Assembly (NCBI RefSeq): GCF_000411975.1
Contig: NZ_ASXG01000155.1
Location: forward strand, 1-64,000
From: Amycolatopsis orientalis DSM 43388
Lineage (GTDB): Bacteria; Actinomycetota; Actinomycetes; Mycobacteriales; Pseudonocardiaceae
Direction: 5' to 3'
DNA length: 64,000 nucleotides
The position numbers and the translations under genes were made by a program. The notes beneath the pieces are model-generated. The model was not told the DNA's origin. It saw only the letters and a list, made by a program, of their open reading frames with translations, and made no database searches. Of this stretch, positions 17,701-24,797 are shown in pieces (position 1 is the stretch's first letter; each line of letters starts with the position of its first letter).

Positions 17701-17966
17701 GTTTTGTACCCGCCCGCCAGGTCGGCGTATTTGCCGAGCTGGTCGTCGGCATGCCCGGGCTGGGTGCCGAACGCCTTGTTGGCGAGGATTTCGGCGAGCG
17801 TCGCGCTGCCGTTCTCGCCCGGCGGGAGGATGTCGTTGCACTGGCCCGCGCAAAAGTCGTTGCCGGGCAACGCGGCGGACGCCGGTGCCGCGGTCCCGAT
17901 CTGCACTAGGCCGGCCGTGAGCACGGCTACCGCGCCCGCGGCCAGGATGGGAATGCGTCGTCGCAT
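14748..17966 (-). CDS. Secreted penicillin acylase family hydrolase with C-terminal discoidin (F5/8 C) domain
   Basis: A 1072-residue secreted Ntn-hydrolase precursor. ATG 17966 follows a GGAG site and opens a signal peptide ending near ASA-ALPGN. The alpha-chain region includes VPHIQGTTRSG and YAAAQDRLWLMD. The autocatalytic cleavage site and beta-chain nucleophile is Ser400 in HGM-SNALLVSG. The family cleaves amide bonds of acylated compounds such as beta-lactams, acyl-homoserine lactones or lipopeptides. Residues about 945-1072 form a discoidin-like carbohydrate-binding domain (NAVDGNPGTRWAS, ITVDLG), which would tether the enzyme to polysaccharide. That fusion makes it longer than typical acylases (about 750-850). 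Natural substrate unknown. Confidence 0.9.
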   Translation of the reverse strand: MRRRIPILAAGAVAVLTAGLVQIGTAAPASAALPGNDFCAGQCNDILPPGENGSATLAEILANKAFGTQPGHADDQLGKYADLAGGYKTLTTDTIGKFFNDSSFGVPADQVASTIKPREDVTITRDKATGVPHIQGTTRSGTEYGAGYAAAQDRLWLMDIMRRVGRGQLTSYAGGAEANRELEQSFFASAPYTEEELQRQIDAVAASGPRGKQGLADAQAYIEGINKYITDAHNGRYFPGEYVLTGHVDAITNAGTIEPFKLTDLVVLASVVGAQFGAGGGGEVQNAVAKLALQEKYGVEQGEKVWQSLRAADDPEAVKTLHDGQTFPYGTTPANPRGAALPDKGSVTNQQIVFDQTGSAASANSAKVKVPAPKDQESARGMFDNGVLPGNMLKEKHGMSNALLVSGAKTASGHPVAVFGPQTGYFAPQLLLLQEIQGPGISARGASFAGLSMYVLLGRGQDYSWSATTAAQDIIDTYALPLCDPSGKPATKDSNYYLYQGKCLPMDTVERKNSWSPTVADGTAAGSYTLRSYRTKYGPVTARATVDGKPVAYSSLRSSFLHEVDSLIGFQEFNDPGFVKSAADFQRAANDVNFTFNWFYADSKDIAYFNSGANPVRNSTVDPMMPVWGDRGFDWKGWNPAGNQAEYTPAAQHPQSVNQDYYISWNNAQAAGYASGGADKSAVHRGDLLDARVKALLSSGTKVTRVNLTQAMEDAALADLRAEKVLPLLLQVLDQAPLTGAAADAEAKLKTWMQHGHQRVESSPGSKTYNDADAIRIMDAWWPLLVTGEFKPAMGDDAFGAMTNVLQINESPSGFQNETPGKHVGQPHQGSAYQHGWWGYVSKDLRTALGQPVAGPLGAKFCGGGDLTACRQMLIDSLTTAAGQPANTVYPGDGDCSAGDQWCADTVIQRPLGGISHGKISTQNRPTFQQVVEYPAHRGDNVSNLAAGKPVNASSAETGFYPSPASNAVDGNPGTRWASDWSDNQSITVDLGSVQQVSRAVLSWEKAYGKGYRIQLSTDGTDWHDAAVVTDGNGGVDNVSFAPSDARFVRMQGVTRGTKYGYSLYEFEVYAH

Positions 17967-18139
17967 GCCACAGCTCCGTCCACGATGGATGCCCCAGGGT
18001 GACCCAGCGCACGCTACCGACGGGTAGGGCACATGTGAAGACTTTTCGCGTTTATCCCCTCGTTGGGAGTAGTCCATCCGGCGGTACTCCACCCGACTCC
18101 ACCCGGCGCAGGGAGTACCCGATAGGTACGGTGAGCCCC

Positions 18140-18514
18140 ATGAGCGTGGAAAAGCCCCAAGTCGAGCGCCCGGACGGACCGCCGCCCGCCGAGCTGCAGG
18201 TCAACGACATCACGGTCGGCGACGGCCCCGAGGCCAAGCCGGGCAACGCGGTCAGCGTGCACTACGTCGGGGTCTCGCACTCCACCGGCGCGCAATTCGA
18301 CGCGTCGTATGACCGCGGCGCGCCGCTCGAATTCCAGCTCGGCGCCGGCCAGGTCATCCCGGGCTGGGACCACGGCGTGACCGGCATGAAGGTCGGCGGC
18401 CGCCGCCAGCTGGTGATCCCGCCGCACCTGGCTTACGGCGAACGCGGCGCGGGCGGCGTGATCGCGCCGAACGAAACGCTGATTTTCGTCGTCGATCTCG
18501 TCGGCGTGGGCTGA
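18140..18514 (+). CDS. FKBP-type peptidyl-prolyl cis-trans isomerase
   Basis: A 124-residue single-domain FKBP that speeds prolyl isomerisation in folding proteins. The motifs VSVHYVGV, FDASYDRG, FQLGAGQVIPGWD, GMKVGGRRQL, IPPHLAYGERGAGG and LIFVVDL are all present, including the aromatic pocket residues. There is no signal peptide, so it is cytoplasmic. ATG 18140 is used; upstream open frame to 17999 has no support. The gene is single, pointing away from the acylase gene with about 170 bases between starts. Confidence 0.92.
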   Translation: MSVEKPQVERPDGPPPAELQVNDITVGDGPEAKPGNAVSVHYVGVSHSTGAQFDASYDRGAPLEFQLGAGQVIPGWDHGVTGMKVGGRRQLVIPPHLAYGERGAGGVIAPNETLIFVVDLVGVG

Positions 18515-18637
18515 TCTTCACGGACAACGCGGGCAGCCGGGAAAGCCCGATCGGGCAGCCCCGGCTGTTCCCCCTTTCAGGGGAAACGGAAGGCGCCTAA
18601 CGTTCGCCTTGAGTAGTCGTCTTCCGGAGGATATTTC

Positions 18638-19393
18638 ATGCGTTTGCGTGCTGCCCTTTCCGCTGCCTTCCTCGCCGCCGGAGCCGCGCTGGCTTTCGCG
18701 GCACCCGCGTCCGCGGTAGCGAACGGCAACGATGTGGCGCCCGGCGAATATCCGTTCGCGGCCAAGCTGTCCATGCCCGTCATCCCGCGCGCGGACGGCA
18801 CCACCTATTCGAGCGGATGCTCGGGTTCCCTCATCGCGCCGCAGTGGATCATCACGGCGGGACACTGTTTCCACGACATCAACCGCAAGCCGGTTTCCGG
18901 CCCGGTGCCGTACGGGACTTCAGTGCTTCTCGGCGCGACCACCGACGAGCCGGGCAAGGGCGAGCGGCGCAAGGTCACCGAGGTGCTGCAGGCGGGCAAG
19001 AACGACGTCGCGCTGGCCAAGCTCGACACCCCGGTCACCGACATCGCGCCGCTGACCGTTTCGCCGTCCGCGCCGGTCACCGGTCAGCAGGTGACCCTCG
19101 CCGGATGGGGCAGCCTGACCGAGGTTTCCCCGAAGCCGTCGGACAAACTGCAGCAGGGTGCGATGCAGGTCGTCGGCTCCGACGCCACCACCGCGAGCGT
19201 CATCGGGATCGCCCCGCACCAGGACACCAGCGCGTGCAGCTACGACTCGGGCGCGCCGTACTTCGTCGCCGAAGGCATCTCCGGCCGTCTCGTGTCGGTC
19301 GAGTCGACCGGCCCGGACTGCCCGCACTCGACGCCTGAGACCACCGCGCGCGTCGACATCCTCGCGGACTGGATCGCCACCCACACGGCGTGA
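18638..19393 (+). CDS. Secreted trypsin-like (S1) serine protease, intact triad
   Basis: A 251-residue secreted protease with a signal peptide ending ASA-VANGND. It has His in ITAGHCF, Asp in KNDVALAKLD and the nucleophile in CSYDSGAPYF (Ser204); the usual GDSGGP is altered to YDSGAP. Four Cys suggest two disulfides. A strong site (CCGGAGGA) precedes the ATG. It is followed 125 bases later by a close paralogue in the same orientation. The family cleaves proteins after basic or other residues; specificity is not assigned. Confidence 0.9.
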   Translation: MRLRAALSAAFLAAGAALAFAAPASAVANGNDVAPGEYPFAAKLSMPVIPRADGTTYSSGCSGSLIAPQWIITAGHCFHDINRKPVSGPVPYGTSVLLGATTDEPGKGERRKVTEVLQAGKNDVALAKLDTPVTDIAPLTVSPSAPVTGQQVTLAGWGSLTEVSPKPSDKLQQGAMQVVGSDATTASVIGIAPHQDTSACSYDSGAPYFVAEGISGRLVSVESTGPDCPHSTPETTARVDILADWIATHTA

Positions 19394-19517
19394 AGACAAG
19401 TCCCGCGATCGGTCGGTTTTCGTCGCCCATCAAGGGAATTCCGCGGTGCGAACGGTGTCGTTAGCGTGGAAGGCCGAGTTCATCGGCATCCGCCGATGAC
19501 CCGGACGAAGGGACAGA

Positions 19518-20252
19518 ATGCGCGTCCGCGCCGCGATCTCCGCAGCAGTTGCACTGCCCATCCTCACCGCGAGCCCGGCCTTGGCCGTCGCCAACGGTTC
19601 TGACGTCCCGGCGGGCCAATTCGGCTTCGCCGCGAAACTGAGCATGACCGGCATTCCGCTGCCGAACGGAAGCACGTACTCGAGCTTCTGCTCGGCAGCG
19701 CTCGTCGCACCGCAGTGGATCGTCACCACCGGCCACTGTTTCCACGACGCGAACAAGAACCGAGTGTCCGGCCCGGTGCCGTACCCGACGACGGTGTCGC
19801 TTGGTCTCGTCGACGAAACCAAGGAGAAAGGCATCCAGCGCAAGGTGACGCAGGTGCTGCAAGCCGGGCCGAACGACGTCGCGCTGGCGCAGCTGGACAG
19901 CCCGGTCACCGAGGTCAAGCCGCTCACCGTGAACCACCTGGTGCCCGGCGTCGGACAACAGGTGACGCTGGCCGGCTGGGGCAGCCGGACGGCGCAGAAT
20001 CCGGTGCCGTCCAAGCAGTTGCAGCAGGGCACGATGAAGATCTCGTCGGTCGGCGCCACGACAGTCGGCATCCATGGCGTCGCGCCTTCGCCGTCCACCA
20101 GCGCGTGCGCCTACGACACCGGCGCACCGTATTTCAGCGACGGCAAGCTGATCTCCATCGAGAACAACGGCCCGGACTGTCCGCACACCGGCGCGGAAAC
20201 CACGTCGCGCATCGACGTCGTCGCCGACTGGATCGACCAGCACGCGAAGTGA
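19518..20252 (+). CDS. Secreted trypsin-like paralogue with Thr in place of catalytic Ser
   Basis: A 244-residue paralogue of the preceding gene, colinear over its whole length. The signal peptide ends near ALA-VANGSD. His (VTTGHCF) and Asp (PNDVALAQLD) are kept. The nucleophile position reads CAYDTGAPYF: Thr201 (codon ACC) replaces Ser. The protein is probably a pseudoprotease, inhibitor-like decoy or binding protein, unless Thr supports weak activity. The reading frame is intact, so this is not simple decay. It lies 125 bases after the active copy and 36 bases before the Bell-like gene. Confidence 0.85.
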   Translation: MRVRAAISAAVALPILTASPALAVANGSDVPAGQFGFAAKLSMTGIPLPNGSTYSSFCSAALVAPQWIVTTGHCFHDANKNRVSGPVPYPTTVSLGLVDETKEKGIQRKVTQVLQAGPNDVALAQLDSPVTEVKPLTVNHLVPGVGQQVTLAGWGSRTAQNPVPSKQLQQGTMKISSVGATTVGIHGVAPSPSTSACAYDTGAPYFSDGKLISIENNGPDCPHTGAETTSRIDVVADWIDQHAK

Positions 20253-20288
20253 GTACCGTGGAAGGGCCGTCGACCTGAGGAGAGTCGC

Positions 20289-20624
20289 ATGCCCGAGCCG
20301 ATCTTGACCGCTGTCGCCACCGCACTGGCCACGAAGGCCGCGACCGGGCTGTACGACCTGGTCAAGCGCAAGTTCTCCGGCAACAGCAAGGCCACCGCGG
20401 AACTGGAGGCGGCCACTCCGGACGACCCGGCCACGGTAACCGCACTGGCCGAACGCCTGGACGAGGTCAGCCGCCAGGACCCGGAATTCGGCGCGGCGCT
20501 GCGCACCGAGTTCGAGGTGCACCAGGAGGCCCGCAGCGGCGGGGTGACGAACCACGTGGGCACCGTGGCCGAAGGGGCCAAGGTCGTTCAGTTGCGTGAC
20601 GTACAAGGCAATATCAGCCTCTGA
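20289..20624 (+). CDS. Bell-like small protein with C-terminal RHIM-like (PP) amyloid motif
   Basis: A 111-residue protein with a good GAGGAGAG ribosome site. The N-terminal 75 residues are helical, with a hydrophobic first helix (ILTAVATALATKAATGLYDLV) and a basic patch KRKF. This resembles the Bell domains proposed as bacterial membrane-targeting cell-death effectors. The last 25 residues contain NHVG...GAKVVQLRDVQG, a motif of the RHIM-like/PP amyloid class. The NLR protein encoded at 24759-26828 begins with the matching HNEVG...GSLVQAQYIG. By analogy with described NLR amyloid signalling, the NLR would template this protein's aggregation. Function is inferred, not shown. Confidence 0.65.
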   Translation: MPEPILTAVATALATKAATGLYDLVKRKFSGNSKATAELEAATPDDPATVTALAERLDEVSRQDPEFGAALRTEFEVHQEARSGGVTNHVGTVAEGAKVVQLRDVQGNISL

Positions 20625-20658
20625 GCCTTTTCCGACGACCGGCACGGAGCGCGATCGG

Positions 20659-20664
20659 TAGGAT
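20659..20664 (+). promoter_or_regulatory. Candidate -10 element for a leaderless transcript
   Basis: TAGGAT lies nine bases before the GTG start of the first TagF-like gene, which has no visible ribosome site. Transcription beginning six to eight bases after the hexamer would start at or next to the GTG, as in leaderless actinobacterial mRNAs. No convincing -35 was found. Confidence 0.35.
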
Positions 20665-20672
20665 CGCTCTCC

Positions 20673-22250
20673 GTGCCTTCGTCGTCTTTCCCGGTGCCGC
20701 GCCGATGGCGCACCGTGCCCACGGAACGGACGCTGCTTGCGGTAGTGCACAACGTCACCGCAGCCACCCGGCTCCTGGACGTGCTGCCGCTGTTCGCCGG
20801 GGATCCGCGGCTGCAGGTGGTGTTCACGTGCCCGGACTCGAGCGCGTTCACCCGGGGGACGCAGGAGTACCTCGCGGCGCGCGGGATCCCGCTGGAACCG
20901 TGGGAAGACGTCGTGCTGGAAGACTTCGACTGGGCACTGGCGGCTAGTTACGGCGGAGATTTGCATGAATTGCGGGCTCCGTTGACTGTTTTGCCGCACG
21001 GAATGGGTTACAACAAGTTCTTGGAAACCGGTTGCGGGAAAACGGTTTTCGGGTTGTCCGAGCAATGGCTGATGCATGACGGCGAGGTGATCGCCGAACA
21101 TCACGTCCTGTCGCATCCCGAACAGCTCACCCGGCTGCGCCGGTACTGTCCGGAAGCCGCCGACCACGCCGTCATCGCCGGAGATTCCTGCCTGGACCGC
21201 CTGCGAGACGCCCGGGAACTGCGCGAATCTTACCGTCAAGCCCTAGGCGTCACCGGCGAGCAAACCCTGGTACTGATCTCATCGACCTGGGGCCAGCTCT
21301 CCTCGTACGGATCCGGCCCAGACCTCCCCGGACGCATTGCCCGGCAGTTGCCGCTGGACGAATTCGCCGTCGTCCTGGCTCTGCATCCCAACATCGGCCA
21401 GGGCCATTACCCGTGGCAGCTGGAAATGTGGCTGCGAGAGTGCCGACGCGCGGGCGTAATCGTTCTTCCAGAAGAAGACCTGTGGCAACCAGCGGCAGTA
21501 GCCGCCGACGTCACCATCGGCGACCACGGCTCCGTCACCTATTACTCCGCCTGCCTGGGAAACCCGGTCCTGCTGGCCGCCGCACCTCACGAAGCCGTCG
21601 ACCCGGACTCCCCCGTAGCCGCCCTCTTGCGCGCTGCCCCTCGGTTGACCGAGGAAAACCTGGCGGACCAGCTGCGCACCGCGGCCCAGCCACCAGCGCT
21701 CGTCGCCGCGACCGAACTCGCCACCAGCGTCCCCGGACAGTCCGCGGCTCTCCTGACCGACCTCGGCTACCGCACGCTTCGCCTGACCGCGCCAGCTCAA
21801 CCAGCCGGGTTCACCGCGTTCCCGCTGCCGCGCGTCCAACGCCCAGAACCCGGTGCACAGTGGATCCAGGTGCGCGGCGACGAAGTCACCAGATTCGCCG
21901 CCGAAACCGTCGACGCACACCTGGTCGTCCACGTCGACGGCCCCGACCCGCGCCTGCTCCGCCGCGCCGACATCGTGCTGGGCGACCGTTTCCCGGACCC
22001 AGGCCGATGGATCGCACTCACCCTCGCCGAATTCCCGGGCTGCGAGTGGGCCGCCTGCCCCGCCGGATCAGGCTGGCTGGCCGGCAGCCGCGACGGCCGG
22101 GTCGTGTCCTTCACCGGGACCGACCTGCCGCAAGCCGTGCCGTCGCTGCTGTACAACCGCGACGTGCTGGGCCTCGATTTCCCCGAACAACTGCCCTTCA
22201 CCGCGGGCGGCCGCAAACACGAGGTGCGGCTTACCGTCCACTATGGATAG
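20673..22250 (+). CDS. TagF-like GT-B fold protein (CDP-glycerol glycerophosphotransferase-like), copy 1
   Basis: A 525-residue cytoplasmic protein whose landmarks follow the CDP-glycerol glycerophosphotransferase (TagB/TagF) fold. LPHGMGYNKF (from 107) parallels the HGTP motif, then AGDSCLDRL, LISSTWGQ (matching PTWR), LALHPN and ADVTIGDHGSVTYY (matching DYSS). Real teichoic-acid polymerases have additional membrane-association regions not seen here, so the substrate may differ or it may be a non-catalytic relative. A homologous gene lies 1 kb downstream and an NLR pseudogene lies between them. The gene starts 48 bases after the Bell-like protein, possibly from its own promoter. Role unknown. 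Confidence 0.65.
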   Translation: MPSSSFPVPRRWRTVPTERTLLAVVHNVTAATRLLDVLPLFAGDPRLQVVFTCPDSSAFTRGTQEYLAARGIPLEPWEDVVLEDFDWALAASYGGDLHELRAPLTVLPHGMGYNKFLETGCGKTVFGLSEQWLMHDGEVIAEHHVLSHPEQLTRLRRYCPEAADHAVIAGDSCLDRLRDARELRESYRQALGVTGEQTLVLISSTWGQLSSYGSGPDLPGRIARQLPLDEFAVVLALHPNIGQGHYPWQLEMWLRECRRAGVIVLPEEDLWQPAAVAADVTIGDHGSVTYYSACLGNPVLLAAAPHEAVDPDSPVAALLRAAPRLTEENLADQLRTAAQPPALVAATELATSVPGQSAALLTDLGYRTLRLTAPAQPAGFTAFPLPRVQRPEPGAQWIQVRGDEVTRFAAETVDAHLVVHVDGPDPRLLRRADIVLGDRFPDPGRWIALTLAEFPGCEWAACPAGSGWLAGSRDGRVVSFTGTDLPQAVPSLLYNRDVLGLDFPEQLPFTAGGRKHEVRLTVHYG

Positions 22251-22286
22251 TCAGATCTGTTCGATCCAGGTCAGCAGATCAGCAGC

Positions 22287-23034
22287 CTAGGCCGTGAAAT
22301 CGTGCCACTGAGCGATGTCCAACGCATCTTTCGCGTGCGCCTTCGCCTGATCGCGGTAGCCTCGCGCGAGCGCTGCCTCCGCACGCGACCACAACGCGGC
22401 GATGCGTTCACGGTGCATGCGCAGCTGTTCCACCAGCGAGTCGAGTTGCTCAGCGGCTTCAGCTCGACATCCCGAACGTAATACCGGGCACGCAACACTT
22501 CCAGTCCCGATCCGACCACGAGCACATACGAGCCGGGATGCGTCGGCAGCAGCGCCGTGACTTCCGCGGCGCTCAACGCGTCGTCGATCAGCAGCGCGAC
22601 CTTGAACTCGGCGGTCCGCGACTGCCACATCGCTCTGCGCGCCTCGAGACTCGCCGGCATCTCGTCCAGCCCGTATCCCAGCTTCGCCAGCAGCTCGGCC
22701 AGCACGTCCGCACCCGCACGATGGCCCACACGCACCTGGTAGGACCGGTCAAACCGCTCCTGGTTCTGGTGCAGCCAGGTTTCGCACAACGTCGTACGTC
22801 CGCTGCCCAGCGCGCCCAACACGATCGCGATCGCGACCCGGTCCAGCGCCGCGTCATAGATCTCGATCAGCAGATCGAGCTGCGGCTGGTGTTCCCGGTG
22901 ATGCGCCGGCGGTGCCTAGACCCGCAAGGCCGGTGCCGTGGGCTGCTGCGGCCCGTGGAAATGCGCGTCACCGTAGACATAGGCGCTTGGAAGACCTTGT
23001 CCGCCTGACCGTCCAGGTGATTGCCGTCGCTCAC
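22287..23034 (-). pseudogene. Decayed NLR-type ATPase with remnant RHIM-like motif
   Basis: A GTG at 23034 opens SDGNHLDGQADKVFQA, matching the first half of the PP motif. The frame then shifts and the second half, YVYGDAHFHG, follows in another frame. A TAG at 22918-22916 interrupts that frame. The ATPase region continues with GALGSGRTTL (P-loop with Arg for Lys), VALLIDDALSAAEV (Walker B-like) and a segment ending VELKPLS. A second shift near 22450 leads to EQLDSLVEQL and a short TPR-like tail ending at 22287. At least three lesions make it non-functional. A short open frame ending GWSDRLGGEAL overlaps its GTG and may be the tail of a lost upstream partner. Confidence 0.7.
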
Positions 23035-23166
23035 AGTGCCTCTCCGCCCAGCCGGTCCGACCAGCCTATCGGGAACGTCACGGTCCGTGTCCAGTCCTTC
23101 ACCACGATCAGGTGCAGGTAAGGTTTCAGCAAGGAATTCCGGGACGGATTTGGTAGAATTGAATTG

Positions 23167-23227
23167 AGCAGCAAAGCAGCAAAGCAGCAAAGCAGCAAAG
23201 CAGCAAAGCAGCAAAGCAGCAAAGCAG
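23167..23227 (+). repeat. Octanucleotide tandem repeat (AGCAGCAA)x7.6 at the 5' end of a TagF-like gene
   Basis: Seven exact copies of AGCAGCAA plus five bases, all identical. The unit length of 8 is not a multiple of three, so gain or loss of one copy shifts the frame. The downstream gene's homology with its paralogue starts at RWRT right after the array, showing that the array lies inside or at the edge of the coding region. The in-frame reading enters from a TGA at 23160 with no ATG/GTG/TTG. The TTG at 23164 reaches the gene only with six (or nine) copies. A TAGAAT hexamer at 23154-23159 could be a -10. Confidence 0.85.
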
Positions 23228-23252
23228 GTGGCGGACCTTCGACCCGGTCGTC

Positions 23253-24797
23253 GTGCTCGGGGTCGTGCGCACCTGGACTTCGGCGATCAAGCTGCTCGAG
23301 GTTTGCCGCCTGTTCCGGGATGACCAGCGGATTCGCTTCACGTTCACGGTCGACCACGGGTCCCGGTTCAGCGCGGGCGTGGAAGAACTGCTCGCCCGCG
23401 CGCAAGCACATAGCACGCCGTGGGAAAACGTTCCGGAACTCAATTACACACTCGCGATCACGGCCAGCGAAAACATCGATTTCGACCACGTCCGCGGACC
23501 GGTTCTCGTCCTTCCGCACGGCGTCGGATTCCACAAGTACGTTCCCGACTCCGGTTCTGCCGGCACCCGGCTTTCCGGGCTGATCCCGTCGGCCGCGCTG
23601 CGGTCCGGGCGGGTGCTGATGGCGGTGTCGCATCCGAGCCAGCAAAAGCAGTTGCGCGACGCCGACCCGCTTACCGACGGCCAGACCGTGCTGGTCGGCG
23701 ATCCGCAGTTCGAACAGCTTCTCCGGAGCGAACCGCACCGCGACCACTACCGCGCCGCTCTTGGAGTGGCTGGACGCACCTTCGTACTGGTCAGCTCCAC
23801 CTGGGGGGAGACCTCGCTGATCGGCCGCCGCCCGCGGCTTCCCGCCGAACTGCTAGCGGCACTGGACTACGACTCCGCAGCCGTCGGCCTCGTGCTGCAT
23901 CCCAACGTCTGGTCGCGTTACCGGCCGTTCCAGATCCGATCCTGGTTCGCCGCGGCTGAGGACGCTGGGCTGCTGCTCCTCCCGCCACAACGGGGATGGC
24001 AGGCCGCCATCGTCGCTGCGGACGTCGTCATCGGCGACCACGGCTCGGTCTCCTTGCTGGCAGCCGCGACCGGACGACCGCTGCTTCTTGGCGCGTTCGG
24101 CAGCGAGGTCGTGCCCGGCACCAGCGCCGAACTGCTCGGCCGACACGCGGCCCGGCTTACCCGGGACCGGCCGTTGCGTGACCAGATCGCCGAGGCAGAA
24201 ACGCAGCCCTGGCAAGAAGATCTCGCCGAACGCACCTTTGCGAACCCGCACGGAGCCACTGCGGAACTGCACACGCTGATACTCCGGCTAGTGAATCTCG
24301 AACCACGACCGCTCGAACTCCTGCGCGCACCGGACCCAGAACCGCAACCGATCGTTCCGCTCGGTTTCACCACATACCCGGAGTTCACCGGACCGTATTC
24401 TCTTACGCTGCATCGGTTTCCGCGCTCAGTCGAAGAATGGCGACCCGAGTTCGAGCGAGCCTCGACCAAGCTGAGACACGTGGTCACTGACGAAAGCGAC
24501 GACAATCTTGGCCGGATCGGCAATGCCACCGTGCTCACCAGAACCGCTGTGCACCCTGCGCCAGAAGACTGGTGCGCCAACGCATTGCGGCTCCATCCCA
24601 GCTGCGCGCTGGCGGCGGCCGCAGTTCCGGATGGATGCGTCGCCCGCACCAGGAACGGCGAGATGTTCACCGTCACTGGCTCAGCTGATCTCGCCGCGTT
24701 GGCTTCGGCGCTGCACGCGTGCCTGGCGACCGGCCGGGAGGGCGGCCGTCCGTTGTCGCTACGACTCGGCTCCGTCGAGACCACCGTCGTTTTCTGA
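23253..24797 (+). CDS. TagF-like GT-B fold protein, copy 2 (start uncertain, behind an 8-bp repeat)
   Basis: A 514-residue paralogue of the gene at 20673. Its motifs are LPHGVGFHKY, LVGDPQFEQL, LVSSTWGETS, LVLHPNVW and ADVVIGDHGSVSLL, again following the CDP-glycerol glycerophosphotransferase fold. The GTG at 23253 lies within the first beta-strand. Homology extends upstream through RWRTFDPVV to the octanucleotide array, so the natural start probably lies in or before the repeat, in a different copy-number state. The 3' end overlaps the convergent NLR gene by 39 bases. Its role is unknown; position ties it to the NLR island. Confidence 0.6.
   Translation: MLGVVRTWTSAIKLLEVCRLFRDDQRIRFTFTVDHGSRFSAGVEELLARAQAHSTPWENVPELNYTLAITASENIDFDHVRGPVLVLPHGVGFHKYVPDSGSAGTRLSGLIPSAALRSGRVLMAVSHPSQQKQLRDADPLTDGQTVLVGDPQFEQLLRSEPHRDHYRAALGVAGRTFVLVSSTWGETSLIGRRPRLPAELLAALDYDSAAVGLVLHPNVWSRYRPFQIRSWFAAAEDAGLLLLPPQRGWQAAIVAADVVIGDHGSVSLLAAATGRPLLLGAFGSEVVPGTSAELLGRHAARLTRDRPLRDQIAEAETQPWQEDLAERTFANPHGATAELHTLILRLVNLEPRPLELLRAPDPEPQPIVPLGFTTYPEFTGPYSLTLHRFPRSVEEWRPEFERASTKLRHVVTDESDDNLGRIGNATVLTRTAVHPAPEDWCANALRLHPSCALAAAAVPDGCVARTRNGEMFTVTGSADLAALASALHACLATGREGGRPLSLRLGSVETTVVF

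Noticed and set aside
14751..17909. 1052-codon plus-strand frame opposite the acylase gene
   Set aside because: Composition is Arg/Val/Gly-rich mirror of the acylase codons, with no recognisable domain.
23167..23227. CRISPR array
   Set aside because: The repeat is an 8-bp direct tandem without spacers and no cas genes are present.
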